Shown: positions 28,522 to 40,142, counted from the stretch's first letter. The stretch is DNA of 64,000 bases from Acidovorax sp. (GCF_021287135.1 NZ_JAJTBB010000089.1:56094-120093); one strand, 5' to 3'. Notes: generated from the sequence alone by a model not told the origin. Made by a program: numbers and translations.

Positions 28522-28857
28522 ATGTACCTCATCGTCATTGCCTGGACCTACGTCACGCTCATGATGGCGGTGGCCGAGGCCGCCAGTCCCACGGGCACGC
28601 TGCTGGGCGCGTTTTTTACGTTCGCGCTCTACGGAGCGCTGCCCATGGGCATCCTGGTGTACATCCTGGGCACGCCGTCGCGCAAGCGGGCCATCAAGGC
28701 GCGCGAGGCGGCGGAACAGGCGGCCTACGACGCCGAGCAGGCCGCCGCCGCAGCGGGCACCGCGGCCGCCGTGGCCTCAGGTGCGCCAGATGCAGGCGGC
28801 CAGCCGCCCGCTGCCGCCGAGGGCAGCGGCATCCCGCCGGTGCGAAAAGAACCGTGA
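28522..28857 (+). CDS. Small two-helix membrane protein of unknown function
   Basis: A 111-residue protein: hydrophobic helices at about 1-20 and 27-50, then a basic stretch (TPSRKRAIKAREAAEQ) and an Ala-rich cytoplasmic tail that begins as a helix. I do not recognise a named family. It is divergent from phaC (127 bp), and its last 81 bp overlap the 3' end of pgeF on the other strand. A role near PHB metabolism would be guesswork. Confidence 0.65.
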   Translation: MYLIVIAWTYVTLMMAVAEAASPTGTLLGAFFTFALYGALPMGILVYILGTPSRKRAIKAREAAEQAAYDAEQAAAAAGTAAAVASGAPDAGGQPPAAAEGSGIPPVRKEP

Positions 28858-29661
28858 GGCGTTGGTGACCGTGCACCAGGCGCCGGTGCCGTCGTTGCCG
28901 TAGATGTGCGTGACGCCCAGCGCCTGCAGCCGGCGCCGCGCCAGGCCCGCCAGGTCGCACAGGTATTTGCCTGGCACCCGCGGCCGGGCCACGAAACATG
29001 CTTGGGCGCCCGGGTCGTCGCGGCAGAAAGCGTCCCGCACCTCGGCCCCCACCTCGAAAGCCTGGGGGCCGATGCACGGGCCCAGCCAGACCAGGACGTC
29101 TGCAGCCTCCGCGGCAGCGGGCAAATATGCTCCTGTTTTGATAGCTGCTTGCGCAGATCCATCCTGCGCCAGGGCCTGAAAACGCTGAAACACCGACTCC
29201 AGCACGCCCTGCCCTCCGGTGCCGGCCAGCCCGCGCCAGCCGGCGTGGGCCGCCGCCACCACGGCGCCTGAGCGGTGGGCCCACAGCACCGGCAGACAGT
29301 CGGCCACCATGATGGTGCAGGCCACGCCGGGCGTGGCTGCGGTACAGGCATCGGCCTTCATGCCGTCGGGGGTGGTGGTGTCCAGGTGCACCACGCCGTC
29401 GCCGTGGACCTGGTCCAGGAACACCGGCCGCGTGCCGGGCGCCAGCTCTTGCAGGGTGGCCTGCAGGCGCGCGCGATTGGCGCGCACGGCCCCGGGGTCG
29501 TCGCCCACGTGGCTGCCCAGGTTCAGGCTGTCGTAGGGCGCGGCGCTCACGCCGCCCGCCCGCGTGGTGCACAGGGCCTGCACACCGGGCGGCGCGGGCC
29601 AGTCCGGCTGGATCCAGTCGGCAGGGGCCAGAGGTGCCGGCGCCGGCGCGGACGCGTCCAT
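28777..29661 (-). CDS. pgeF: Purine nucleoside phosphorylase / laccase-domain protein PgeF (YfiH)
   Basis: A 294-residue YfiH/LACC1-family protein. The zinc-binding residues lie in VFLDQVHGDGV, ADCLPVL and AAAHAGWRGL, followed by WLGPCIGPQAFEVG. Members have purine nucleoside phosphorylase/adenosine deaminase activity and, in E. coli, remove wrongly incorporated serine from peptidoglycan precursors. Residues near AQDGSAQAAIKTGAYL are encoded by a copy of the dispersed repeat and lengthen the loop before WLGPCIGP. The start overlaps the upstream isomerase stop by one base (TGATG). Confidence 0.85.
   Translation of the reverse strand: MDASAPAPAPLAPADWIQPDWPAPPGVQALCTTRAGGVSAAPYDSLNLGSHVGDDPGAVRANRARLQATLQELAPGTRPVFLDQVHGDGVVHLDTTTPDGMKADACTAATPGVACTIMVADCLPVLWAHRSGAVVAAAHAGWRGLAGTGGQGVLESVFQRFQALAQDGSAQAAIKTGAYLPAAAEAADVLVWLGPCIGPQAFEVGAEVRDAFCRDDPGAQACFVARPRVPGKYLCDLAGLARRRLQALGVTHIYGNDGTGAWCTVTNASRFFSHRRDAAALGGSGRLAACIWRT
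29131..29184 (+). repeat. Dispersed repeat (family A), copy 5, inside pgeF
   Basis: CTGTTTTGATAGCTGCTTGC to CAGGGCCTGAAAACG carries the TTTTGATAGCTGCTTGCGC left end; the arms TGCGCAG and CTGCGC can pair. It is translated antisense within PgeF. Confidence 0.65.
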
Positions 29662-30329
29662 CAGGCCTCGGCGTCCGGGCAGGCCGAGGGCTGCGCGCGC
29701 TGGAATGCGGGCAGCGCCATGCAGGCCTCGAATGCGCCCATCGTGAGCGGCAGCTGGTCCAGGTTCACGTTGAAGCGCTGGCCGTTGAAGATCTGTGGCA
29801 CCAGGCAGCAGTCGGCCAGCGTGGGCGTGTCGCCCCAGCACAGCACGGACGGCGCCAGGCCCTGCGCGGCGCGCTCCTGCGCCAGCAGCGCCAGCTGGCG
29901 CTCGAAGGCTTCCAGCCCGCTGCGCACCCAGTGCCGGTACCAGGTGTTCTTGGCGTCTTCTTCCACCTGCAGCTCGCGCACCAGGTACTTGAGCACGCGC
30001 AGGTTGTTGATGGGGTGGATCTCGCAGGCCACCATCTGGGCCAGTGCCCGCACCCGCGCGCGGGCCAGGGGCGTGGCCGGCAGCAGCGCTGGCGTGGGGT
30101 GGGTCTCGTCCAGGTATTCGATGATGGCCATGGACTGGGTGAGCGCCGCCCCCTCGTCGGTCACCAGCGTGGGCACCAGGGCGTCGCCCACCCGGCTGGC
30201 ATACGCGGGCGCCTTGTGCTCGCCCTTGACCAGGTGCACGGGCAGGTAGTCGTAGTCCAGGCCCTTGATCTGCAAGGCGATGCGCACGCGAAAGGACGCG
30301 GAAGAACGGAAGTAGTTGTAGAGCTGCAT
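29661..30329 (-). CDS. maiA: Maleylacetoacetate / maleylpyruvate isomerase (zeta-class GST)
   Basis: A 222-residue glutathione S-transferase-fold enzyme. The N-terminal YFRSSASFRVRIAL is the zeta-class glutathione site (SSxxxR), followed by VPTLV and TQSMAIIEYLDE; NLRVLKYL is typical of MaiA. It isomerises maleylacetoacetate (tyrosine/homogentisate) or maleylpyruvate (gentisate) to the fumaryl form. An FAH-family hydrolase gene lies close by on the other strand, across a MarR gene, which supports an aromatic ring-cleavage role. Which of the two substrates applies cannot be read. Confidence 0.88.
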   Translation of the reverse strand: MQLYNYFRSSASFRVRIALQIKGLDYDYLPVHLVKGEHKAPAYASRVGDALVPTLVTDEGAALTQSMAIIEYLDETHPTPALLPATPLARARVRALAQMVACEIHPINNLRVLKYLVRELQVEEDAKNTWYRHWVRSGLEAFERQLALLAQERAAQGLAPSVLCWGDTPTLADCCLVPQIFNGQRFNVNLDQLPLTMGAFEACMALPAFQRAQPSACPDAEA

Positions 30330-30422
30330 GGCGAAACCCAGGGTTGCGGTGAAAAGGAAGGGCCGGGCACGCAGGCAGGCGCGGGGCGGCGGCTGCTGCG
30401 CTGCGCGCAGGCAACGAAGCGC

Positions 30423-30878
30423 TCAGGCGCCCGAGGCGCCGGCGGGGTCCTGGTGCTGGTACACCACGCGGTGCAGCAGCTGCATGAGGTCGCTGCGCTC
30501 CTGCGCATTGAGCGGGGCCATCAGCCGTTCCTGCACCCGCTGGGCCGCGTCGCGCATCTGCAGCGCGGCCACTTCGCCCTCGGGCGTGATCCACAGCAGC
30601 TTGCGGCGCCGGTCCCGCGTGTCCGGCTCGCGGCGCACCCAGCCGCGCTTTTCCAGCCGGCCGATCACCGAGCCCGACGTGGCCGCGTCGAAGGCCACGC
30701 GCGAGGCCACGGTCACCTGGTCTTCGCCGGGGCGGGCCAGCAGCTCGTGCAGGATGGCAAACTGCACCGGCGTCACGTCGAAGCCGGCCGTCTCCTCCAT
30801 GAATAGCGCAACGGTTCGCTGGTGCGCACGGCGCACCAGGTGGCCCGGCGTGTTGTGGAAGTCGAAGCTCTGTGCCAT
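30423..30878 (-). CDS. MarR-family transcriptional regulator
   Basis: A 151-residue winged-helix regulator: FDVTPVQFAILHELLARPGE, DAATSGSVIGRLEKRGWVRRE (recognition helix) and PDTRDRRRKLLWITPEG (wing). MarR proteins often control aromatic catabolism and respond to phenolic ligands. The gene sits between the isomerase gene and the divergent fumarylpyruvate/fumarylacetoacetate hydrolase gene, likely its targets. ATG 30878 is preferred over a 50-residue upstream extension that has no family resemblance. Confidence 0.87.
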   Translation of the reverse strand: MAQSFDFHNTPGHLVRRAHQRTVALFMEETAGFDVTPVQFAILHELLARPGEDQVTVASRVAFDAATSGSVIGRLEKRGWVRREPDTRDRRRKLLWITPEGEVAALQMRDAAQRVQERLMAPLNAQERSDLMQLLHRVVYQHQDPAGASGA

Positions 30879-31026
30879 GGGCGCGAGTGTAGCGCTCCCC
30901 GGCGCGCGGCCCGCAGCCATGGCACACTGCGCCGGGGGCGCCCGCGCCCCGACGAAATCCAGCCCTTCATTCCTGGCCTGCCCGCGTTTGCGCCCGGCGC
31001 AGGCCCAACCCGAAAGACCGACGGAC

Positions 31027-31722
31027 ATGAGCTACGTGTTTTCTCCCGCCCCGGTGGCCAGCGTGCCTATCGTGGGCAGCGGCGACCGCTTTCCTGTGCA
31101 CCGCATTTACTGCGTGGGCCGCAATTACGAAGAGCACGCCAAGGAAATGGGGTTTACAGGCCGCGAGCCGCCCTTCTTCTTCATGAAGCCTGCCGACGCC
31201 ATCGTCGTGGTGCCGCAGGGCGAGACCGTGCCCCTGCCGTACCCGAGCCTCACGGCCAACCTGCACCACGAGATCGAGCTGGTGGTGGCCATCGGCAAGG
31301 GCGGCAAGAACATTGCCGCCGCCGACGCGCTGTCGCACATCTACGGCTACGCCGTGGGCCTGGACATGACCCGCCGCGACCTGCAGAACGACATGAAGAA
31401 GCAAGGCCGCCCCTGGTGCATCGGCAAGGGCTTCGACGCCAGCGCGCCCATTGGCCCCATCACCCCGGCGGCCCAGGCGGGTGACGTGTCGCGCGCGGCC
31501 ATCTGGCTCCAGGTCAACGGAGCCGATCGCCAGCGCAGCACGGTCGCGCAGCTGATCTGGAACATCGCCGAGACCATCGAGCACCTCTCGGCCGCGTGGG
31601 AGCTGCAGCCGGGCGACCTCATCTACACCGGCACGCCCGAGGGCGTCGGCGCCGTGGTGCGCGGCGATGTGCTGGAGGGCGGCATTGACGGGCTGGGCAC
31701 GCTGCGGCTGAACGTGGTGTAA
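31027..31722 (+). CDS. Fumarylacetoacetate hydrolase-family protein (probable fumarylpyruvate hydrolase)
   Basis: A 231-residue FAH-fold hydrolase. HRIYCVGRNYEEHAKEMG starts the domain, FFMKPADA and HHEIELVVAIGKGG carry the metal-binding glutamates, and GYAVGLDMTRRDLQ and PGDLIYTGTPEGVG complete the family pattern. The short length fits fumarylpyruvate hydrolases (NagK-like) that cleave C-C bonds after gentisate ring opening. With the neighbouring isomerase and MarR gene it forms a small aromatic-degradation module without its dioxygenase. Confidence 0.85.
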   Translation: MSYVFSPAPVASVPIVGSGDRFPVHRIYCVGRNYEEHAKEMGFTGREPPFFFMKPADAIVVVPQGETVPLPYPSLTANLHHEIELVVAIGKGGKNIAAADALSHIYGYAVGLDMTRRDLQNDMKKQGRPWCIGKGFDASAPIGPITPAAQAGDVSRAAIWLQVNGADRQRSTVAQLIWNIAETIEHLSAAWELQPGDLIYTGTPEGVGAVVRGDVLEGGIDGLGTLRLNVV

Positions 31723-31752
31723 CGGCCGCACCGGCCCAGCGTGGGCCGAATG

Positions 31753-31813
31753 CTATAATTTTAATAGCTTTCAGCGCTTATGGCGCAAGCGTTGGAGGCC
31801 ATTTTTATTCAAA
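31753..31813 (+). repeat. Dispersed repeat (family A), copy 6, upstream of the NUDIX gene
   Basis: CTATAATTTTAATAGCTTTC to GCCATTTTTATTCAAA; the arms CAGCGCTTATG and GGCGCAAGCG are imperfect. It ends 8 bp before the NUDIX start codon, and its left end contains TATAAT, so it may supply the promoter and leader. Confidence 0.75.
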
Positions 31814-31821
31814 CTCTCTGA

Positions 31822-32373
31822 ATGACCTTCCGCAGCCCCATCAAACACTGCCGCGCCTGCGGCACCGCCGTGGTCTACCGCCTGCCCGACGACGGCGACA
31901 CCAAGCAGCGCGCCGTCTGCCCGGCCTGCAACACGGTGCACTACGAGAACCCGCTCAACGTGGTGGGAACGGTGCCGGTGATGCCCGATGGCCGCGTGCT
32001 GCTGTGCAAGCGCAACATTGAGCCGCGGTGGGGCAAGTGGACGCTGCCGGCAGGCTTCATGGAGCTGGACGAGACCACGGCCCAGGGCGCCGCGCGCGAG
32101 ACCGACGAAGAAGCCGGCGCCCAGATCCGCATGGGCCCCTTGTTCAGCCTGCTGAACGTGCGCCGGGTCGGGCAGGTGCACCTGTTCTACCAGGCCACCC
32201 TGCTCAGCGACCAGTTCAACCCGGGGTACGAAACCATCGAGGCGCGGCTCTTCCACGAGGAGGAAGTGCCCTGGGACGAGATCGCGTTCCGCACCGTCAA
32301 GGAAACACTGGAAGCCTACTTTGCCGACCGCAAGGCCGGCGCCTTCGGGCTGCACTGCATCGACATCGAGTGA
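31822..32373 (+). CDS. NUDIX hydrolase with N-terminal zinc ribbon
   Basis: A 183-residue protein. CRAC (10-13) and CPAC (33-36) form a zinc ribbon as in NudC-type and ADP-ribose hydrolases. The Nudix box (G-x5-E-x7-REx2EExGx) is present from about 80 to 102: GFMELDETTAQGAA followed by RETDEEAGA. It hydrolyses a nucleoside diphosphate linked to another moiety; the substrate is unknown. It is shorter than NudC (~257) and lacks its N-terminal domain. The leader is almost entirely a dispersed-repeat copy. Confidence 0.82.
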   Translation: MTFRSPIKHCRACGTAVVYRLPDDGDTKQRAVCPACNTVHYENPLNVVGTVPVMPDGRVLLCKRNIEPRWGKWTLPAGFMELDETTAQGAARETDEEAGAQIRMGPLFSLLNVRRVGQVHLFYQATLLSDQFNPGYETIEARLFHEEEVPWDEIAFRTVKETLEAYFADRKAGAFGLHCIDIE

Positions 32374-32403
32374 GCCCGCCCGGACCAGAACCTGCTCAAG
32401 GTC

Positions 32404-33801
32404 TCAGGGCAGGAACAGATCCGCCGGCGTCGGCACCACGGTCGTGAACACGTAGCCGCTGCTGCCGGCTTGCGCAGACTGCGGCACGCCGCTGCTCATC
32501 AGCCCTCCGCTGCCGCCCTGCCCACCGCTGGCGCCGCCCCCGCCGCCAGCGACGGCCAGGGTGCCAGTGAGATCATCGACGCCGGCAGGGCCGCCATTGA
32601 CCTGCGCCGTGCCCGTGATGCTCGGCGCCGCGGGGGCGATCAGGTGCACGATGCCGCCACCGCCGCCCCCGCCCGCTCCGGCGCCCTGGATGTTGCCGGT
32701 GTTGCCGTTGACGCCCGGGGCTCCCGCCCCGCCATTGGCGCGCAGCGCCCCGCTCACCACGATGCTGTTGGCCGAGGCCACGATGATCACGCCGCCGCCC
32801 CCGCCGCCCGCCCCGGCCGCATCCACGCCGGGCGTGGGCGCGTTGGAGGCATTGCGGCCGCTGGCATCGACCGCGCCCGAGGCCGAGATCGTGACCTTGC
32901 CCCCGGCCAGGATGACCAGGGAGCCGCCGCCCTCGCCACCCGTGTTCGATGCGTTGGGCCGGTAGCCCGCCCCGCCCGCCGCAGCGGGCGCCTTTTTCAT
33001 GAGCGAAGCCGTCAACGGCGGCAGCCCCGTGCCACCCTGCGATGCCCCCGCGGCCGACAGCGCAATGCCCGGGTGCGGCGCCGCCCCGCTGCTGACACCG
33101 GCCCCCTCCGCCACGGTGACGGTGCCGGAGATCGTGACGTCGCCCGTGGCGCGCAGCACCGTTCCGCTGGGGACCTTCAGCGATCCATCCACCTGGATGG
33201 TGGTGAACTGCAGGTGGTGGCGCCCGGCCAGGCTGTTGAAGCCGCTGGCAGTCGTGAGGTCCAGGTTGGCACCCGGCAACACCGTGAACGCGCCGCCCGA
33301 GCCATCGCCGTACACCCCCATCGAGCCGGCCGGGCCCTGGGGGCCTTGAGGCCCCGCAGGCCCCACAGCGCCGGCCGGTCCCTGGGCGCCTGCCGCTCCG
33401 GTGGCTCCCGCAGCGCCGGCAGGCCCGGTGGGGCCTGGGGCGCCGGGCAATCCGGCGGCTCCCGCAGCGCCGGCGGGACCTGCCGGACCCGTGGCACCAG
33501 TGGGCCCCACGGCGCCCGTGGCCACGCCGGCAGAGCATTGGCCCAGCGTGCCGCTGGTGCCGTCAAAGCACAGCAAGGTGCCCTGGGCCGGCGCCGCCAC
33601 CAGTCCGGGGGCGCGCACGCCGCCGCTGTCGTCCACCCGGAAGCGCACCGACTGGGTGGCGGAGTCAGTCACGACCACGGCACCCCCGGGTGGCGGGGTC
33701 ATGCGGATATCGGCGGCCCGGCTGGACAGCGGAGCACAGCATAGAACGCAGGTGGCCACGGCCAGGGCCAGCCGCGACGAACGGAAGGGACAAGAAGTCA
33801 T
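32404..33801 (-). CDS. Secreted collagen-like protein with glycine-rich C-terminal region
   Basis: A 465-residue protein. A signal peptide (basic SSR, then LALAVATCVLC, cut near residue 29) is followed by a short beta domain, then 22 uninterrupted Gly-X-Y triplets at 96-161, mostly GPA, GAA, GPT and GPQ. This is a bacterial collagen triple-helix region. Residues ~165-465 are glycine-rich with alternating hydrophobic strands (VIIVASANSIVVSGAL, GGGGGGGIVHL), suggesting a beta-helix. It has no sorting motif or membrane anchor apart from the signal. Function could be adhesion or matrix, but that is inference. ATG 33801 starts the signal peptide. Confidence 0.75.
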   Translation of the reverse strand: MTSCPFRSSRLALAVATCVLCCAPLSSRAADIRMTPPPGGAVVVTDSATQSVRFRVDDSGGVRAPGLVAAPAQGTLLCFDGTSGTLGQCSAGVATGAVGPTGATGPAGPAGAAGAAGLPGAPGPTGPAGAAGATGAAGAQGPAGAVGPAGPQGPQGPAGSMGVYGDGSGGAFTVLPGANLDLTTASGFNSLAGRHHLQFTTIQVDGSLKVPSGTVLRATGDVTISGTVTVAEGAGVSSGAAPHPGIALSAAGASQGGTGLPPLTASLMKKAPAAAGGAGYRPNASNTGGEGGGSLVILAGGKVTISASGAVDASGRNASNAPTPGVDAAGAGGGGGGVIIVASANSIVVSGALRANGGAGAPGVNGNTGNIQGAGAGGGGGGGIVHLIAPAAPSITGTAQVNGGPAGVDDLTGTLAVAGGGGGASGGQGGSGGLMSSGVPQSAQAGSSGYVFTTVVPTPADLFLP

Positions 33802-34024
33802 GGAAAAGGCGGGAAGGACAAAAGACTTGCACAGACAGGGACAGGCTGGGCGCGCAGCGCACACACCGCAGGCCCCGGCCCGCAGCCTGCCCGGCCGCGC
33901 GCCGGGCGCAGCCGCCACCCCACACCGGCGCGCATGCTAGCGGCGCGCTGGCGGGCACGCCAGCAAAAAAGTGCCAGGCCGCGCCCTTTGCATGCTGCGC
34001 ACCTTGCGCAGCGTGGCGCGGTGC

Positions 34025-36379
34025 TCAGCCGCCCACGCGCTCCTCGGCAGGCGGCGGAGGCCGGCCGGGGTCATAGGTGGAGGGCGGCAGGCCGTGCTGG
34101 CCGCCCCCCGGGGGCGCCTGGGGCGCGGGCCCCAGCGGCCATGGCGGCGGCGCGGGCTGGGGTGCGGGGTCCGTGCGGAACAGGCCGCGAATCCATTCGC
34201 GCATGCTGCCCAGCGAGGCGTCTGCAGGCGGCGGCGACGGCTGCGGCGGCGCCTCGGCAAACTCGTCCACAAAGCGGTCACCGGCACTGACCACCTTGGC
34301 GCGCAAGGCCTGCTGCATGAACTCCCCCACCATGGGAAGCGCGCTGCGGGCGCCCTGGCCCCAGGCATCGCTGCGCAGCGTGACGCGGCCGTCGTTGAAG
34401 CCCGCCCAGGCGCCCGCCACCACGCGGGCATGCATGAGGATGAACCAGCCGTCGGTGTTGTCTTGCGTGGTGCCGGTCTTGCCGGCCACGTCGGCCTGGA
34501 TGCCGTAGCGCGTGCGGATGGCGGCGGCCGTGCCGCGGTCCACCGACCCGCGCATGGTGTTGCGCAGCGTCTGCGCGGCCCGCGGGTCGAACACTTCCTG
34601 GGGCGTCGATTCGGCAAAGGTCTCCAGCACCTTGCCATCGCGGTCCTCGATGCGCGTGATCAGCACCGGCTCCACATAGCGCCCCAGGTTCACGATGGAG
34701 CAGTAGGCCGTCACCATCTCCTTGAGGGTGACCGGGCTGGTGCCCAGCGCGAGCGAGGGCACCTCCTCCAGCGGCGACTGGCGCACGCCCAGGGCGCGGG
34801 CCACCTCGGCCACGCGGGCGGGCCCCACCTGCTGCATGACCTGGGCGGTGATGGTGTTCTTGGAGAACGCCAGGCCGTCGGCCAGGGTCATCGGCTCCTC
34901 GCTGGGCGCGCGCCCGTCCGTGGGCCGCCACACGCGGCCGCCGCCCAGGGGGATTTCCACGGCCGTGTCCATCAGCGTGTCTTCGGGCGAGGCGCCCTTG
35001 GCAAACGCGGCGCCATAGACAAAGGGCTTGAAGGTGGAGCCCGGCTGGCGGCGCGCGGCCTGCACGTGGTCGAACGGGTCCAGGGCAAAGTCGCGGCTGC
35101 CCACCCACGCCAGCACATGGCCGTTGACCGGGTCTTGCGCCAGGAAGCCGGCCTGCACGCGCGTTTTCTCGGTGCGCAGCTTCTGCAAAAAGGCATCGTC
35201 GGCCAGCAGGGCCTTGAGCGCATCCTCGGGCGCCTCGCCCTTGTCCACGGCGGCGCGGTACTCGGCGCTTTCCCGCACCAGGGTCTGCACCAGCTCGTTG
35301 GCGGCATTCCAGCCATCGCGGCGGCTCCAGGCGGCGTCGGCCACGGCCTGCAATTGCTTGCCCTGGTGGGCCACGGCCTGGTTGGCGATGGCCTGCAGGC
35401 GCGAATCAATGGTGGTGCGGATCACCAGCCCGTCGGCGTACAGGCTGTAGCCATGGCTGTCGGCCCAGTCGATGAGCTGCTTGCGCAGCTGGATGGCGAA
35501 GTGCGGCGCAGGCCCCATGACCTCGGTCTGACGCTCAAAATTGACGCGCAGCGGGCGTTTTTGCAGCGCCTCGAACTCTTTCTCGTCGAGCTTGCCGCGC
35601 TTGACCATCTGCGAGAGCACCGTGTTGCGGCGGGCGCGGGCGCGCTCGGGATTGAGCACGGGGTTGTAGTACGCCGTGCCCTTGAGCATGCCGATCAGCG
35701 TGGCGCTTTCCAGCACGTTGAGCTTGTCGGCCGACTTGTCGAAGTACGTGCGCGCGGCCATCTCGATGCCGTAGGCGTTGTAGAGGAACGGCACGGTGTT
35801 GAGGTAGGTCTCCAGGATCTCGTCCTTGGAGTACGAAGCCTCGATCTTCAGCGCGGTGATCGCCTCCTTGAGCTTGCGCGTGAGCGCCTGCGGGAACACG
35901 CGCGAGCGGCCGATCTCGTCCGGAAAGAGGTTGCGCGCCAGCTGCTGCGTGATGGTGGAGCCGCCCTGCGGGTCGCCCCGCAGCGTGAGCACCACCGAGG
36001 AGGCCGTGCGCTTCCAGTCCAGCCCGAAGTGGTCGTAGAAGCGGTGGTCTTCCGTGGCGATCAGGGCATCCACCACATGGGGCGAGATCTTGTCCAGCTC
36101 CACCCATTCGCGGTTGGCCCAGCGGTACTCGGCCAGCAGCTTGCCGTCGGCCGACAGCAGCTGCGCCGGCAGCTCGCTCTTGGCCTTGCGGATGTCGGCC
36201 ACCGAGGGGGTGAGCGGCAGCAGCACCAGGGTGTAGGCCAGAACGATGGCCGGCAGCGCCAGCACGCCCCACAGCAGCACGCGCCGCACGGGGCGCGGGA
36301 TCCAGGCCAGCCCGGCGGCCAGCCCGCGGAGTCCGGCCCCGGCACGCGCCCGGACCGATTGCACCCAAGAATTGCGCAT
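34025..36379 (-). CDS. mrcA: Penicillin-binding protein 1A (bifunctional transglycosylase/transpeptidase)
   Basis: A 784-residue class A PBP that polymerises and cross-links peptidoglycan. A membrane anchor at about 34-54 is followed by the GT51 domain (ATEDHRFYDHFGLD with the catalytic glutamate; GGSTITQQLARN; KEAITALKIE). The transpeptidase motifs are GSTFKP (SxxK), AFSKNT (SxN) and KTGTTQ (KTG). The C-terminus is a long Pro-rich tail (about 60 residues) of unknown role. ATG 36379 begins a basic stretch before the anchor. ligA lies just upstream on the same strand (stop 10 bp away). Confidence 0.93.
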   Translation of the reverse strand: MRNSWVQSVRARAGAGLRGLAAGLAWIPRPVRRVLLWGVLALPAIVLAYTLVLLPLTPSVADIRKAKSELPAQLLSADGKLLAEYRWANREWVELDKISPHVVDALIATEDHRFYDHFGLDWKRTASSVVLTLRGDPQGGSTITQQLARNLFPDEIGRSRVFPQALTRKLKEAITALKIEASYSKDEILETYLNTVPFLYNAYGIEMAARTYFDKSADKLNVLESATLIGMLKGTAYYNPVLNPERARARRNTVLSQMVKRGKLDEKEFEALQKRPLRVNFERQTEVMGPAPHFAIQLRKQLIDWADSHGYSLYADGLVIRTTIDSRLQAIANQAVAHQGKQLQAVADAAWSRRDGWNAANELVQTLVRESAEYRAAVDKGEAPEDALKALLADDAFLQKLRTEKTRVQAGFLAQDPVNGHVLAWVGSRDFALDPFDHVQAARRQPGSTFKPFVYGAAFAKGASPEDTLMDTAVEIPLGGGRVWRPTDGRAPSEEPMTLADGLAFSKNTITAQVMQQVGPARVAEVARALGVRQSPLEEVPSLALGTSPVTLKEMVTAYCSIVNLGRYVEPVLITRIEDRDGKVLETFAESTPQEVFDPRAAQTLRNTMRGSVDRGTAAAIRTRYGIQADVAGKTGTTQDNTDGWFILMHARVVAGAWAGFNDGRVTLRSDAWGQGARSALPMVGEFMQQALRAKVVSAGDRFVDEFAEAPPQPSPPPADASLGSMREWIRGLFRTDPAPQPAPPPWPLGPAPQAPPGGGQHGLPPSTYDPGRPPPPAEERVGG

Positions 36380-36389
36380 CAATAAAACC

Positions 36390-38958
<2,569 letters not shown>

Positions 38959-40083
38959 TCAGCTGAAGAGCCTGCGCGCCAGCGCCGACCCTGCGGACAA
39001 GTCCCGGCCGTCCAGCTGGTCGTAGAGCAGCTCCAGGTCGGCGGCGATGGGCTCCATGGCCATGGCGGGCAGCGGGGTGCCGTTCTGGTCGCACAGCACG
39101 CCGTCCATGGCCTGGCACAGCGCTGCAGCCACGTCGCGCAGCCGGGTGAAGGGCTGTTCCGTGCGGTAGACCTGCGGCACGTCAAGGCTCAGGGTGATGT
39201 CGCGGATGGCGGACTGGTCCGGGTCCTCGGCCAGAGCGGCCTGGGTGTCGTAGCCCAGGGTCAGCAGCGGCGGCAGGCCGGGCGTGGACACGGGCAGCAC
39301 CAGGCGCCCGGGCATGGCGCCGGGCACAAAGCCCAGGCGCGCGGCGTTTTGCTGCACGTAGCCGGGGCTCCAGGCGGCCTGGCGGGCGCGCAGCATGAAC
39401 ATCAGCTGCGCGTCGTGCTCGCTGGCGAACTGGTCCAGCTCGCGGGCGCGGGCCACCTCCTGCAGCATGTCGGGGAAGTCCGGCGCGGCGTTGATCGCGT
39501 CGGCAAAGCCTTGCGTCTTCATCACGAATTCGGAGAACTCGATCTCGTTGAGCGCGCCCATGCGGTTGGCCAGCTGCACGCCCGCCTGGAAGCTCTGGTA
39601 GCGCTGGCCGGCGGCGGGCGTCTCCCACTGCTGGGTAGCCTCGTTCAGGCCTTCGATGGCAAACGGCTTGCTGCCGGCGCGGCGCGTGGGCGGCAGCGCG
39701 GCCAGCGCGGCGTCGCCAGACACCACATGCTCGACCTGCAGGCCGGCAATCACGTCGATGAGCGGGTCCAGGCCCAGGCGGCGCTCGGCCGACAGCGGCG
39801 GCACGGGCATCTGCAGCGCTTCGCTCAGGTCCACGGCATGGCCGTCGGCGGGCTCCAGGCCGCGGTCCAGGTCCTGGAATGCGTCGCCCGGCACGGCCAC
39901 CGCGGTGCCATCAAAGCCGGGTTCCTGGCGCAGGGCCGGGTCCGCGATGCCGGCGGCCAGCTCGGGCTCCTGCGGCAAGGCGCGCTTGGGAGCGTTGCGG
40001 CGCGACGTCCAGGTGTTGTAGGCAACGATCAGGGCCAGCACCAGGCCGCCCACGATGGCCAGACTCAGTTGCAATGTGCTCAT
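38959..40083 (-). CDS. zipA: Cell division protein ZipA (FtsZ-binding C-terminal domain)
   Basis: A 374-residue protein with an N-terminal membrane helix (LSLAIVGGLVLALIVAYNTW) followed by a basic segment, an acidic/Pro linker and a C-terminal ~220-residue domain (GYDTQAALAEDPDQSAIRD, RLRDVAAALCQAMDGVLCDQ) like the ZipA FtsZ-binding fold. Gene order smc-zipA-(GNAT)-ligA supports the name. ZipA tethers FtsZ to the inner membrane at the division site. The sequence is divergent from the enterobacterial protein, so I rely partly on synteny. Confidence 0.75.
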   Translation of the reverse strand: MSTLQLSLAIVGGLVLALIVAYNTWTSRRNAPKRALPQEPELAAGIADPALRQEPGFDGTAVAVPGDAFQDLDRGLEPADGHAVDLSEALQMPVPPLSAERRLGLDPLIDVIAGLQVEHVVSGDAALAALPPTRRAGSKPFAIEGLNEATQQWETPAAGQRYQSFQAGVQLANRMGALNEIEFSEFVMKTQGFADAINAAPDFPDMLQEVARARELDQFASEHDAQLMFMLRARQAAWSPGYVQQNAARLGFVPGAMPGRLVLPVSTPGLPPLLTLGYDTQAALAEDPDQSAIRDITLSLDVPQVYRTEQPFTRLRDVAAALCQAMDGVLCDQNGTPLPAMAMEPIAADLELLYDQLDGRDLSAGSALARRLFS

Positions 40084-40142
40084 AGGTGAGGGGGTCTTCT
40101 ACTGTCCGTTGCGAGGCGACACAGGGGGCGCATCATCGTTCT

